DNA of 64,000 nt from Aquaspirillum sp. LM1 (GTDB taxonomy: Bacteria > Pseudomonadota > Gammaproteobacteria > Burkholderiales > Aquaspirillaceae), in NCBI RefSeq assembly GCF_002002905.1, contig NZ_CP019509.1, positions 2,971,001 to 3,035,000 on the forward strand, written 5' to 3'. Positions 1 to 9,130 of this stretch are shown here, in pieces. Under the pieces are notes generated by a model. It was not told the origin of the DNA. It was given only the letters and a program-made list of their open reading frames with translations, and did no database searches. The position numbers and the translations under genes are program-made. The stretch's first letter is position 1; each line of letters opens with the position of its first letter.

Positions 1-37
1 GATCTCCTGGTTGGGGCGTTAAGCGCCGCTAAGAAAC

Positions 38-67
38 GCGGGCCAGGCTGTGCTCTGCCTGGCCCGC
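38..67. terminator. perfect 11-bp stem-loop, possible terminator
   Basis: GCGGGCCAGGC, an 8-nt loop, then its exact reverse complement. No clear U tract follows on either strand, so it may be a factor-assisted terminator or the end of a gene lying left of the window. No convincing gene was found between base 1 and the darG stop at 296. Confidence 0.4.
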
Positions 68-295
68 TTACCCACAGTCTGCCCTGGCCCCCTGCCTGGC
101 GACAGTGGCAGGATTGCCATTTTCAGGGTTGATCTTGCCAGTGGCGTGCCAGCGTGCCCTGCTTCGCGGCCTGTTTTGCTATCCGCGATTGCACGCCTGC
201 CTTCTGCTACATGGTCGGCATGCCGATGGCTCCACCAGCAGGTGTGGCAGCCAAGACATCACGCGGGAGAGATCATGAAGGGCCTTGTCGGCGCA

Positions 296-1366
296 TCAGG
301 CTGATCTGGCTGCGTCGTAACGTAAACGCGTCAACGCAATCTCCAGTGCACGATCGTTAAATAGCCGGACTTTGCGCGCCGCTGCGTCGGGGCCGCCTTG
401 CCAATGGCGCAGACCCTCGCGCAGCGCTGGCACAGAGGGGGGAACACCGTTACGACACAACAGCCAATCTACCGTGGCCAGCAATTCCATGCCAAATGGT
501 GACTCAAAGCCATCAATCAGCGTAGCGCTAGCCTCCAGCGCGGGAGTGTACTCACTGGCTTCGGTTTTCAGATAGGTTTGCAATACGGTTTTGCGGCTAT
601 CGTCAAACCAGATCACATCCAGGGGACTTGCATCACTGATACGTTTTTCGCAGTGCAGATAGCTGCCATCCAGCCCTGTCAGCAGATGGCGCAAACGGTC
701 AGCGTATGGCCCATATTTGTGCGCTTGAAAGCGTAGATCCAGGGATGGCAGGCCAAACTGTGCAATCTTGCGCTCCAGAAACCAGGCAAGCTTCTGAATT
801 TCCAGCAGGCTGCATTCCATACCAGGCACCCAGTAGCGCCGCACCAGTTCGGCAATTAAGGCGCGTGCGGGCGTGAGGTGTGCAACGCCTGTGCGTTTGG
901 CGATATTCTGGTACTGCCTGGTGGGTTCAAACACCAGGATGTCGATATCGAGATCACCCAACGCTGCTTCAATGCATGGCCTGACTTCCGCCCAGTCCAG
1001 TCCGCCATGACCGGCCCCCAGTGGAGGAATCGCGATCGACTTGATCTGGTTTTCCAGCAAAAAGCGACGCAAATCCTGCAAGCCCTCTTCCACCCAGCTC
1101 AACTGCGACGGTGAGCGCCAGTGCTGTTTGGTGGGAAAGTTCACCACCCAACGAGGCCCTTCCAGTTCGTTGACCTGGGTGATGAACATCTTGCCGGTTT
1201 GTACTTGCTGCGCTTTGCATGCAGCGGCGTACAAACGAAAATTGTCAGCAAAGCGCTCTTTGAACATCAGCGCAATGCCCTTGCCCATGACGCCCACGGT
1301 GTTGACCGTGTTGACCAGCGCCTCGCTGCGGGCCTCCAGTAAATTACCTTGTGTAAACGTAATCAT
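296..1366 (-). CDS. darG: DarG-type macrodomain antitoxin (DNA ADP-ribosyl glycohydrolase)
   Basis: A 356-aa protein. The N-terminal macrodomain (about residues 1-155) starts [12 protein letters not shown] and carries the ADP-ribose-binding segment [18 protein letters not shown], which is typical of DarG. The C-terminal half (about 170-356) matches the DarG region that binds and neutralises DarT. In known systems DarG removes ADP-ribose that DarT places on thymidine in single-stranded DNA. The ATG at 1366 is preferred over an upstream GTG at 1378 because it overlaps the darT stop as ATGA, implying translational coupling. Length and gene order (toxin first) are normal for the family. Both domains look complete, so the antitoxin is probably functional. 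Confidence 0.88.
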   Translation of the reverse strand: MITFTQGNLLEARSEALVNTVNTVGVMGKGIALMFKERFADNFRLYAAACKAQQVQTGKMFITQVNELEGPRWVVNFPTKQHWRSPSQLSWVEEGLQDLRRFLLENQIKSIAIPPLGAGHGGLDWAEVRPCIEAALGDLDIDILVFEPTRQYQNIAKRTGVAHLTPARALIAELVRRYWVPGMECSLLEIQKLAWFLERKIAQFGLPSLDLRFQAHKYGPYADRLRHLLTGLDGSYLHCEKRISDASPLDVIWFDDSRKTVLQTYLKTEASEYTPALEASATLIDGFESPFGMELLATVDWLLCRNGVPPSVPALREGLRHWQGGPDAAARKVRLFNDRALEIALTRLRYDAARSA

Positions 1367-2007
1367 CAGAAATACCACCCTGTTCGAACATGCACCGGCA
1401 GATTGAGCTGACGGATTTGCACGGCCTGTTCAATGTCTTGCTTCAGTGTTTCGGTGTAGCACACGATGCCAAGTAATCCATTGACAGGCAGATGCTGATG
1501 AACCAGCGCTTCAGCCTGGTAACGCTCGAATTTGGCAGGATCATCCGCATCCCGTTTAAAATCTCGTCGCTGCAACAGCGGCCAGTCAATTTTATCGAGG
1601 TCGGCGAGGTTGGAATAAAACTGTGCCCATTGGTAGTAGGCATGGCTATCGGTAAACAAACACGACACACCTTGCTGCTGCAGATGATGCATGCTGGAGA
1701 CCAGAATCACGATCTCGTCATTTTGCCGTTTCTGAACCCCTCTGCCCGTATGGATATTGCTCAGCATTGGCGAGAATGGGGTGAAGTAGAACGGCACATA
1801 GTCGTTCAAAAACCCACCGGGTGGCAATGGCACGGGATGGGTGGCGCGTTTGCCGATCAACTCTGGATGGCCAATGCTCACCCACTGCAAGGCATGAATG
1901 GCACTGTTTCCGCAGTGCAGGCCATGGTCCAGAATCCAGGGCAGATTATCGCGATGAACGATGCGCCAGATCAGGGCTTTTCCCGGGTTGAGGCTGGTAT
2001 AGCGCAT
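1366..2007 (-). CDS. darT: DarT-type DNA thymidine ADP-ribosyltransferase toxin
   Basis: A 213-aa protein from ATG 2007. The ORF is open a further 22 codons upstream, but that extension is low-complexity and lacks family similarity. It starts with the NAD-site region [20 protein letters not shown], has the central [11 protein letters not shown] segment, and near residue 175 has the [10 protein letters not shown] stretch containing the expected catalytic Glu. DarT uses NAD+ to ADP-ribosylate thymidine in single-stranded DNA, arresting replication; such modules act as phage defence or stress toxins. It overlaps darG by 4 bp (ATGA). No obvious Shine-Dalgarno precedes ATG 2007, so the exact start is less certain than the identity. 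Confidence 0.87.
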   Translation of the reverse strand: MRYTSLNPGKALIWRIVHRDNLPWILDHGLHCGNSAIHALQWVSIGHPELIGKRATHPVPLPPGGFLNDYVPFYFTPFSPMLSNIHTGRGVQKRQNDEIVILVSSMHHLQQQGVSCLFTDSHAYYQWAQFYSNLADLDKIDWPLLQRRDFKRDADDPAKFERYQAEALVHQHLPVNGLLGIVCYTETLKQDIEQAVQIRQLNLPVHVRTGWYF

Positions 2008-2160
2008 GGCAGATGAACTGGCTGACAGCCGTCTCCATTGTGGTTGGGCCAGCGGTGGTGGCCTGCGCACCATTGTACTGCAGCACGGCTATTTGCCATG
2101 ACTGGTTTTGACGCTTCAACGGGCGCGCTGAAACGCATGCCAAACCCACCCCGCCCGTGT

Positions 2161-3135
2161 TCAGGCGCGGATGCGCTGGCGCTGTGCGGGTGCCGGTTGT
2201 TGTAGGGTGTCCACGGTTTCACGGATGACGTCCACCACTTGCTCGCGGAACCAGCGGCACTCCTCGCCGTGGTGGGCGCGGTCGTGCCAGAGCAGGTAAA
2301 AACGCATTTTCGGGAAGGGTACCGGCGATTCGGCCATGCACAGCTCGCCCAGCGAGCAACAGTGCTCGGCAAACAGGCGCGGGGCGGAGAACAGGATGTC
2401 GTTTTGCAGCAGCACATACGGTGCCAGGCTGAAGTAGGGCACGCTGGCCACCACCTTGCGCTTGAGCCGGTCGCGCGCCAGCTGCATGTCGATCACCCCG
2501 CGCTGGCCAACGGCGTAGGGGGTGGGCACCAGATGGTCGGCGTTGAGGTAGTCTTCCTGGCTGAGCGGGCGTCCGGCCAGCGGGTGGCTGTTGCGCATCA
2601 GGCACACCACATCGTCTTCAAACAGCGGGGCCAGGCGCAGGTGCTCAGGCGGGTTGGGCCAGTTGCCGATCACCACGTCAAGCTCGCCGGATTCCAGCGC
2701 GTGGGTATAGTCGTAGTCGGGGCCAAACGAGTGCAGGGCCACCTGCGCCTGCGGGGCCAGCGCCCGAAAACGGGCCACCAGCCGGCCAATCAGGATGGCA
2801 TTGAGGTAGTCCGGGGTGGCGATATTGAACACCCGCTGCGACTGCGCCGGGTCGAAGCGGAACTGGCGCAGGCCAATGGCTTCGATTTGCGCCAGCGCCA
2901 CCTTGACCGGCTCCAGTAGCGCCTGGCCGCGTTCGGTGGGGGCCATGCCGTTGCGGCTGCGCACCAGCAGCGGGTCGCCGGTAATGTCGCGCAGGCGGCG
3001 CAGTGCGGTGCTGACTGCCGGTTGCGACTGGTTCAGCCGGCGCGCGGCATTGGACACGCTGCATTCGGTGAGCAAGGCGTGCAGCACCTGCAGCAGGTGT
3101 ACGTCGATGGATTTCCAGGAACAGTTGGCGGCCAT
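2161..3135 (-). CDS. LysR-family transcriptional regulator
   Basis: A 324-aa protein with the LysR layout. The N-terminal winged helix-turn-helix (about residues 8-66) contains SVSNAARRLNQSQPAVSTAL, followed by DPLLVRSRNGMAPTERG. The effector-binding domain (about 95-300) includes the ELDVVIGNWP and HPLAG segments seen in NodD/LeuO-like members. The frame is open far upstream, but ATG 3135 is chosen because the HTH begins directly after it. It lies on the same strand as, and 100 bp downstream of, the GGDEF-EAL gene. It may be read through from that operon or have its own promoter in 3136-3236. The effector and targets cannot be told from sequence. Confidence 0.85.
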   Translation of the reverse strand: MAANCSWKSIDVHLLQVLHALLTECSVSNAARRLNQSQPAVSTALRRLRDITGDPLLVRSRNGMAPTERGQALLEPVKVALAQIEAIGLRQFRFDPAQSQRVFNIATPDYLNAILIGRLVARFRALAPQAQVALHSFGPDYDYTHALESGELDVVIGNWPNPPEHLRLAPLFEDDVVCLMRNSHPLAGRPLSQEDYLNADHLVPTPYAVGQRGVIDMQLARDRLKRKVVASVPYFSLAPYVLLQNDILFSAPRLFAEHCCSLGELCMAESPVPFPKMRFYLLWHDRAHHGEECRWFREQVVDVIRETVDTLQQPAPAQRQRIRA

Positions 3136-3236
3136 GTTTTCCCCGTGGTGCGCAATGGTGAAGGCTTGGGGACAAGCAATAAGCGGGCCTTGTGCCGTGC
3201 TGCGGGCCACGCAACACGGGGGCAACCGGGATGGGA

Positions 3237-6122
3237 TCAGACCGCCGTGGCCGCCAGTTGGCGCGGCTGGCGCGCCTGGGTGATGCGTTCGGTGACGGCG
3301 CTGATGTCGTATTCGCCCATCCAGCGTTCCAGCTCGGCACCGGGCATGGATTTGGCCAGCCACCAGCCCTGCACATAGGCGCAGCCCTTGGCGGCCAGGA
3401 AGGCAAACTGGGCGTCGGTTTCCACGCCTTCCGCCACCACCGACAGCCCCAGCGACTGGGCCATGGCCAGGATGGCTTCCACAATTGGCGCAGCGTGCGG
3501 GTCGGTTTCCAGGTCCTTGACAAACGAGCGGTCGATTTTCAGCTCGCCAATCGGCAGGTGGCGCAGATAGGACAGACTGGAATAGCCGGTGCCAAAGTCG
3601 TCGATCGACAGTTGTACGCCCAGTTCGTCGAACTCGCGCAGGGTGTCGAGCATGGCGTCGATGTTTTCCATCAGCGCGCTTTCGGTCAGCTCCAGCTCCA
3701 GGTAGGACGATTCCACCCCGGACTGAGCCAGCGCCTGATAGACGTCGTTGAACAGCCCGGTGTGGCGCAGCTGCAGCGCCGAGAGGTTGACCGCCACGGT
3801 CAGCAGCAGGCCACGGCTGTGCCAGTCGGCCATTTGCCGGCAGGCTTCTTGCAGCACCCACTGGCCAATCGGCTGGATCAGGCCGGTTTCTTCGGCCAGC
3901 GGAATGAACTTCACCGGAGAAATCCAGCCCAGCGTGGGGTGGCGCCAGCGCAGCAGGGCTTCCACCGCGCTGACCTGCTGGGTGTTGAGGTTGAGCTGTG
4001 GCTGGTATTCCAGCAGCAGGTCGCCGCGTTCAATGGCCTTGCGCAAGTCCTGTTCCAGCGCGTGGCGCTCTTCTTCGCCCTGCTGCATGTTCGGGTCGTA
4101 GCACAGCGCCCGGCTGCCGCCGGTGCGCTTGGCCTGGGTCATGGCCAGTTCGGCGTGCTTGAGCAGCAGCGAGGCGCTCAGGCCGTGTTCCGGGTAGCAG
4201 CTGACCCCCACCGAGGCGGCAATCGACAGGTCATACGGGCCTACCCGGTAGGGCTGGGTGAGCATGCCCACCATCATTTGTGCCAGTTGTTCGGCTTCAT
4301 CGGCAGACACATCGGCGGTAAATACCATGAATTCATCCGCCGACTGGCGCGCCACCACGGCCAGATCGCCCATCACTTCGGTAATCCGCTCGGCCACCCG
4401 GCGCAGCAGGTCGTCGCCCACCTTGTGGCCCATCATGTCGTTGATCGGTTTGAAGCGGTCCAGGTCAACAAACATTACCGCCAGCCGCCCGCCGGGCAGG
4501 CAGCTGTCCAGCTGGCTTTCCAGCCGCTGCATAAAGGCAAAGCGGTTGGCCAGGCCGGTCAGCTCATCGTGCTCAGCCAGATAGCGCATGCGCTGCTCGG
4601 TGGCGATGCGCTCGCTGATATCAGAAAACAGCGCAATATAGTGGCTGATCTGGCCATCGTCGCCCAGCGCCGGCGCGCAGGACAGCCACACCGGAAAACT
4701 TTCGCCATTGCGTCGGGTCATCCAGTGCTCGCCCTGCCAGCGGCCTTCGCGTTGCAGGGCCGTCAGCAGCGCCGGGTTGCGCGGGTCGGTCTGGCGGTCC
4801 AGCGCCGGCAGCACCTGGCCAGCCAGGCTGAGCGTATCCCAGCCGGTTTGCTGGACAAACGCCGGGTTGACCATACACACGCGGAAATCCGGGTCGGTGA
4901 CCAGAATGGCTTCCGAACTGCTGTCGTACACGGCAGCGGCCAGGCGTTGTTCCACCGCCGCCTGCTTGCGCTCGGACAGGTCGCGCACCAGGCACCAGCC
5001 GCCACGATGCACCCCCTGGCTGTCGGCCAGGCGCATGCACTTGGTGGCCACCGGCAGGCGTTCGCCGCTGGCGGTGAGCAGGTGCAGTTCAAATTCGTCG
5101 GTATAGCCACGGGCTTCCAGCTGTTCGCGCATTTGCCCCTGCCAGTCGGCCTGGCTGTCGGTGTCCAGGCGGATATGGAAGGGCTGGCCCAGCAGGGAGT
5201 CCTGGCTGACGCCGACCAGGCGGCGGAAGGTGGGGTTGGCGTCGATCACATCGCCCACGTCGTCGAGCAGCACAATCCCGTCCAGATTGGATTCGAACAG
5301 CGCCCGGTAGCGGGCGGAGGATTCGGTGATTTCAGCCTGCTGGGTGGCCAGTTCGCGCTGGTGGGTAGCCAGTTGGTCGGCCATATCGTCCACGGCATGG
5401 GCCACCTGGGCCAGTTCGTCACGCCCGGTCAGCCCCACCCGGCTGGTCAGATTGCCGTCGCGCATGCGGGCAATGCCGCCAATCAGGCGCTGGATGCGCC
5501 GGCCAAACGACAAGTGAAACAGCGCATAGATGGCAAAGGAAATGGCCGCAATTGCCAGCCAGTCAGCCAGCGCGCTGACCATTGAATCCCGCGCCGCCTG
5601 GGCCTTGGCCCGACGCAGGTCGTGTTGCAGCAGCAGGCCACCCATCTGGCTGGAGCGCAGTTCACCGGGATCTGGGGCAAACACCAGCCGGGTTTCGGCC
5701 ACAATCATCTGCTGGTCGGCGCTGGACACAATCCGGCTGACGTCGGACTGGCGCACATAGGGCAGCATGGCCGGGTCCACACCCGGCACCTGCAGGTAGG
5801 CCATGCCCACCCATTCAAAGCGGTTGGCGGCACGCACCACGCCGCGCGGGTCCACCACCAGCAGCGCCAGCACATCGCTGTCGGCGCTGACCATCGACAC
5901 CATGTGCTGGACCGCCGGCAGGTCGTCGGTCAGCAGGCTGTCGGCAATCAGGCCATGCAGTTGGTCAAGCTTTTGCGTGACGCGCTCTACCGCCTGCTGT
6001 TCAATCCGCGCCTTGCCCTGATAAAGATTGAGTCCCACCGTCAACGCCAACGTGCCGGTCAGCATGACCAGCAATGTCAGAGGCAGCGTCAGCCGCAAGG
6101 AAAACCGGTGGAACACATTCAT
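3237..6122 (-). CDS. membrane HAMP-PAS-PAS-GGDEF-EAL cyclic-di-GMP protein
   Basis: A 961-aa inner-membrane signalling protein. A transmembrane helix lies near residues 8-28, a periplasmic sensor domain spans about 29-180, and a second helix about 185-207 (LAIAAISFAIYALF) leads into HAMP (about 208-260). Two PAS domains follow (about 270-385 and 395-515), then GGDEF (about 525-685) and EAL (about 700-945). The cyclase signature is SADEF instead of GGDEF, so cyclase activity is doubtful and the domain may be regulatory. The EAL domain has EALLRWRHP and DDFGTGYSSLSYL, consistent with an active c-di-GMP phosphodiesterase. ATG 6122 overlaps the stop of the upstream solute-binding gene by 4 bp (ATGA). 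The periplasmic domain may therefore read out that binding protein (inference). Confidence 0.9.
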   Translation of the reverse strand: MNVFHRFSLRLTLPLTLLVMLTGTLALTVGLNLYQGKARIEQQAVERVTQKLDQLHGLIADSLLTDDLPAVQHMVSMVSADSDVLALLVVDPRGVVRAANRFEWVGMAYLQVPGVDPAMLPYVRQSDVSRIVSSADQQMIVAETRLVFAPDPGELRSSQMGGLLLQHDLRRAKAQAARDSMVSALADWLAIAAISFAIYALFHLSFGRRIQRLIGGIARMRDGNLTSRVGLTGRDELAQVAHAVDDMADQLATHQRELATQQAEITESSARYRALFESNLDGIVLLDDVGDVIDANPTFRRLVGVSQDSLLGQPFHIRLDTDSQADWQGQMREQLEARGYTDEFELHLLTASGERLPVATKCMRLADSQGVHRGGWCLVRDLSERKQAAVEQRLAAAVYDSSSEAILVTDPDFRVCMVNPAFVQQTGWDTLSLAGQVLPALDRQTDPRNPALLTALQREGRWQGEHWMTRRNGESFPVWLSCAPALGDDGQISHYIALFSDISERIATEQRMRYLAEHDELTGLANRFAFMQRLESQLDSCLPGGRLAVMFVDLDRFKPINDMMGHKVGDDLLRRVAERITEVMGDLAVVARQSADEFMVFTADVSADEAEQLAQMMVGMLTQPYRVGPYDLSIAASVGVSCYPEHGLSASLLLKHAELAMTQAKRTGGSRALCYDPNMQQGEEERHALEQDLRKAIERGDLLLEYQPQLNLNTQQVSAVEALLRWRHPTLGWISPVKFIPLAEETGLIQPIGQWVLQEACRQMADWHSRGLLLTVAVNLSALQLRHTGLFNDVYQALAQSGVESSYLELELTESALMENIDAMLDTLREFDELGVQLSIDDFGTGYSSLSYLRHLPIGELKIDRSFVKDLETDPHAAPIVEAILAMAQSLGLSVVAEGVETDAQFAFLAAKGCAYVQGWWLAKSMPGAELERWMGEYDISAVTERITQARQPRQLAATAV

Positions 6123-7087
6123 CCTGCAAGTCCCTCGACAATACAACTATCCAGATGATTCATCGGCTGCAATGGTCGGTTGACCAGCCCCAGCTCGCGC
6201 ATGGACAAGCCCAGATTGCCCATCACCGGGCCCAGCGCCAGGCTGGCCTGCCCCAACGCCAGCTGGTTTTGCTTCAAATCCTGCAGGCGCAACAGCCCCA
6301 GCGCCTGTTCCAGCGCGGCGGGCGAGATTTTTTGCCGCTGCACCATTGCCGCCATCGCCACCGGATCGCGCTGCTGGATCTGTTTGACGGCGGTAAACCA
6401 GGCTTGTCCCAGTGCCACCAGCGCTGGCGTGCGCCGTCGGGCGGTGTCCTCGCGGAACACCAGCACATCGACAATTTCGCCAGGCATCGCCCGGCTGTCA
6501 AACAACACCTGCCCGCCCTGTTCGCGCAAGCGCGCCAGCACCGGGTAAAAAGTGACCACCGCGTCCACCTGGCCACGGCTGAACGCCGCTTCGTGGGTGT
6601 CCAGCGGCAGCGGCACCATGTGCACATCGCGTGGCGACAGCCCCACCCGCTGCAGCGCCCGCCCCAGCAGATACGCGCCCACGCCAAAGCTTTCCACCCC
6701 GACCGAGCGGCCTTTCAGGTCGACCAGCTGACGGATATCAGGACGCGCCACCAGTGCATCTGCGCCGTTGGAGTAGTCGAGCACCAGCCCCACCCGCAGG
6801 CTGGGGTCGTGCTCGGCCAGGCTGATGGCTTCATCCAGGGTGACGGCGGCCAGATCAATCGAGCGGTTGCGAAACGCGCTGAGCACCTCGGCCCCCGACG
6901 CATACTCCACCAGCCGCACCGAGGGCGGCAGCTGGTTTTGCTTGCGCGCCACGTAAAACGGCTCAAACCCCAGCCAGATATTGGTGCCCAGCCGCAATGG
7001 CGCATCGGCCGCCGCGCCGCAGCCGGCGCACAACACGATCAGGCAGCACAGCGCCAGACGACACAGCAGGGAGGGCAGGACACGCAT
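6119..7087 (-). CDS. NitT/TauT-like periplasmic solute-binding (lipo)protein
   Basis: A 322-aa protein with a hydrophobic N-terminal signal ending LCAGC, a slightly atypical lipobox. The mature part starts LRLGTNIWLGFEPFYVARKQ, the classic opening of NMT1/THI5 and NitT/TauT (SsuA-like) binding proteins. Later segments such as DLAAVTLDEAI, LKGRSVGVESFGVGAYLL and DAVVTFYPVLARL fit the two-lobed fold. No permease or ATPase gene is adjacent. Instead the stop overlaps the start of the PAS-GGDEF-EAL gene by 4 bp. This suggests that the protein presents a ligand to the periplasmic domain of that signalling protein and is not part of an importer (inference). The ligand is unknown. Confidence 0.8.
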   Translation of the reverse strand: MRVLPSLLCRLALCCLIVLCAGCGAAADAPLRLGTNIWLGFEPFYVARKQNQLPPSVRLVEYASGAEVLSAFRNRSIDLAAVTLDEAISLAEHDPSLRVGLVLDYSNGADALVARPDIRQLVDLKGRSVGVESFGVGAYLLGRALQRVGLSPRDVHMVPLPLDTHEAAFSRGQVDAVVTFYPVLARLREQGGQVLFDSRAMPGEIVDVLVFREDTARRRTPALVALGQAWFTAVKQIQQRDPVAMAAMVQRQKISPAALEQALGLLRLQDLKQNQLALGQASLALGPVMGNLGLSMRELGLVNRPLQPMNHLDSCIVEGLAG

Positions 7088-7199
7088 GAAGAAGGCATGA
7101 TGACAGTAAGGTGAGGGGATTCTACTGGAGTCTTTGACAAAATTTCCAATATTTGAGACGAGCTTGTATTCCCTCTGACCAATTAAGCTGGTCTGGCAA

Positions 7200-7811
7200 T
7201 CATTTGCGCTCAGGCGAATGCCAATGGAAAGCCGAATGCCATCGCCGCCATAGTCGCCAGCCCAGCAAAAGCGCCAGCGCGGCAGCGTAAATCAGCGGCT
7301 CGGTCAGGTCTTTTTTCACCAGCCACAGATCATGCAGCACGGCCAGCATGGCCGCCGGATACACCAGCCGGTGCAACAGCCCCCAGCGCCGCTTCAGCCG
7401 GCGCATCCAGCCATCGGTCGAGGTGATGGCCAGCGGCAGCAGCAAGACAAAACCGGCCATGCCCGCTGTGATGAATGGGCGCTTGAACACATCGCGGCCA
7501 ATCTCGGCCCAGTCCAGCTGCTGGTCGAGCAGCAGGTAAATCAGCAAATGAATCAAGCCGTAAGCAAAGGCCAGCAAGCCCAGTGGCCGGCGCAAATGCC
7601 ACAGTGCCGGCCAGCCGCTCAGCTGGCGCAGTGGGGTGATTGTCAGGGTCAGCAGCAGGCCGGTCAGCGCCCAGGTGCCGGTGCTGCGGGTGAGCAGTTC
7701 CACCGGATTCACCGCCTCGCCCAGCCGCCACAGCGCGCTGCCCAGCGGCAGCAGACCAATCAGCCAGGTCAGCGGGGTGGCCCAGCGCGGCCAGTGACGC
7801 AAGCCGGCCAT
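7200..7811 (-). CDS. msrQ: MsrQ, heme-binding membrane subunit of the MsrPQ system
   Basis: A 203-aa integral membrane protein with about six helices in the ferric-reductase-like (YedZ) fold. Conserved blocks include RSTGTWALTGLLLTLTITPLR, WHLRRPLGLLAFAYGLIHLLIY and LKRRWGLLHRLVYPAAMLAVLH, whose histidines are candidate heme ligands. It passes electrons from the respiratory chain to periplasmic MsrP, which reduces oxidised methionines in envelope proteins. The ATG at 7811 abuts the msrP stop (7812), so the two are one operon, the standard arrangement. The length is normal. Confidence 0.93.
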   Translation of the reverse strand: MAGLRHWPRWATPLTWLIGLLPLGSALWRLGEAVNPVELLTRSTGTWALTGLLLTLTITPLRQLSGWPALWHLRRPLGLLAFAYGLIHLLIYLLLDQQLDWAEIGRDVFKRPFITAGMAGFVLLLPLAITSTDGWMRRLKRRWGLLHRLVYPAAMLAVLHDLWLVKKDLTEPLIYAAALALLLGWRLWRRWHSAFHWHSPERK

Positions 7812-8744
7812 TTAAAAATACTTCCGCAAATCCATGCCGCGATACAAGCCGGCCACCTGATCGGCGTAACCATTGAACATCAGCGTCTTGCGCTTGAGCA
7901 ATTCGCCAATCCGCCGTTCGCTGGCCTGGCTCCAGCGCGGGTGATCCACCTCGGGATTCACATTGCTGAAAAAACCATACTCCTGCGGATTGGCCTGCAT
8001 CCAGCTGGTCAGCGGGGCTTTTTCCACCAGCCGGATGGCCACAATCGACTTGATACTCTTAAACCCGTATTTCCACGGCACCACCAGACGCACTGGCGCG
8101 CCATTCTGCCGGGGCAATACCTCGCCATACAGGCCAAAGGTCAGCAAGCTGAGCGGATGCATCGCCTCGTCAATGCGCAGCCCCTCGCGGTACGGCCACG
8201 CCAGCACCGGCTGACGCTGCCCCGGCATCTGTTTGGGGTCGTGCAGAGTGACAAATTCGACAAACTTGCCCGCCGCCGTCGGCTGCACCTGCTTGAGCAA
8301 GGCCGCCAGCGGAAAGCCAATCCACGGAATCACCATCGACCAGCCTTCGACGCAGCGCAGCCGGTAGATCCGCTCCTCCATCGGTGCCAGCGCCATCAGC
8401 GCGTCCAGGTCGAAGGTGCGCGGCGTCTGCACCGCGCCTTCCACCCGCACCGTCCAGGGCCGGGTATTCAGGCTGCCAGCATTCGCCGCCGGGTCGGACT
8501 TGTCGGTGCCGAATTCGTAAAAATTGTTATAGCGGGTGATGTCCGACAGCTTGTTCATGGGCTCGCTGGTGGACAACGGGCTTTTTTGCGCGCTCAACGC
8601 GGCCTGCGCCGACTCAGCCAGCCACGGCAGCGTGGCCAGAGCCAGCCCAGCCTGCATGAAGCGGCGGCGGTCGCGGTAGACCTCGGGCGGGGTGATCTCG
8701 GAGGGATAGGGGGCGGAAGGGTCGGGGAGGCGGATGAGGGGCAT
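7812..8744 (-). CDS. msrP: MsrP, molybdopterin methionine-sulfoxide reductase catalytic subunit
   Basis: A 310-aa protein from ATG 8744. The twin-arginine motif [16 protein letters not shown] near residue 28 directs Tat export. The core matches the sulfite-oxidase-like fold: [25 protein letters not shown], the [16 protein letters not shown] segment with the Mo-ligating Cys, and [14 protein letters not shown]. It reduces free and protein-bound methionine sulfoxide in the periplasm with electrons from MsrQ, the next gene. An ORF extension to 8786 is not favoured because family members begin just before the PDPS segment. The 8745-9130 interval upstream should hold the promoter; no clear consensus was picked out. 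Confidence 0.94.
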   Translation of the reverse strand: MPLIRLPDPSAPYPSEITPPEVYRDRRRFMQAGLALATLPWLAESAQAALSAQKSPLSTSEPMNKLSDITRYNNFYEFGTDKSDPAANAGSLNTRPWTVRVEGAVQTPRTFDLDALMALAPMEERIYRLRCVEGWSMVIPWIGFPLAALLKQVQPTAAGKFVEFVTLHDPKQMPGQRQPVLAWPYREGLRIDEAMHPLSLLTFGLYGEVLPRQNGAPVRLVVPWKYGFKSIKSIVAIRLVEKAPLTSWMQANPQEYGFFSNVNPEVDHPRWSQASERRIGELLKRKTLMFNGYADQVAGLYRGMDLRKYF

Positions 8745-9130
8745 GGTGAGGCTCCAGAGGCACGGCGGCGCGCCAGATCGTTGCAATGCCGTTCTGTCGT
8801 GCCAATCAGGAAAACCTTACGCACACGATTCGTGCGTAAGGATTGTGCGCTTGGAGTTCATCGTAGAAACAAGGTTCCAGACTGGGTCCATCCATCGGGT
8901 TGCTCTCAACGACAGCACAGCCTTCCGAGAGCCGCCAAGATCCATCGGCCTGTGCTTTGCGTATTTTTTCGGTGATGTCCTGAGGTTGACTGTTAATTTA
9001 GGGATACGCTGAACAAATCGTCATTCTCGCGAAGACTGGAATCCAAGATATTGATTTTGCTAGATTTTTATTTTGGCAAACACGATTTTTCTGAATAAAT
9101 CAGCGCCTCCTTAGGTATTTGCGTGGTGAT
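8745..9130. other. 386-bp intergenic interval with a REP-like repeat
   Basis: This stretch separates msrP from the convergently read reductase stop at 9131. It contains a degenerate dispersed repeat (9001-9070) and turns AT-rich after about 9040. Short ORFs here show no family features. Nothing else could be supported. Confidence 0.5.
9001..9070 (+). repeat. dispersed REP-like repeat, copy 1 (degenerate)
   Basis: It shares the order ACGCTGAA.AAATCGTCATTC, an imperfect palindrome, GGAATCCA and then TTGATTTTGCT with the copy at 52061-52130. The inner palindrome is mutated here (CTCGCGAAGACTGG). Confidence 0.6.

Noticed and set aside
1-295. Short ORFs at the left edge
   Set aside because: No ribosome site, no family similarity, and they overlap a strong hairpin; the region is probably the 3' flank of a gene outside the window.
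2161-3861. A 566-aa LysR fusion protein
   Set aside because: The frame is open upstream only because it runs antisense-adjacent through the EAL gene on the same strand in another frame. The LysR HTH begins right after ATG 3135 and the extra 240 residues have no fold.
3192-5585. 797-aa plus-strand ORF
   Set aside because: It lies fully antisense to the GGDEF-EAL gene. Its composition (His/Gln/Gly-rich) is typical of mirror frames in GC-rich DNA and no family is visible.
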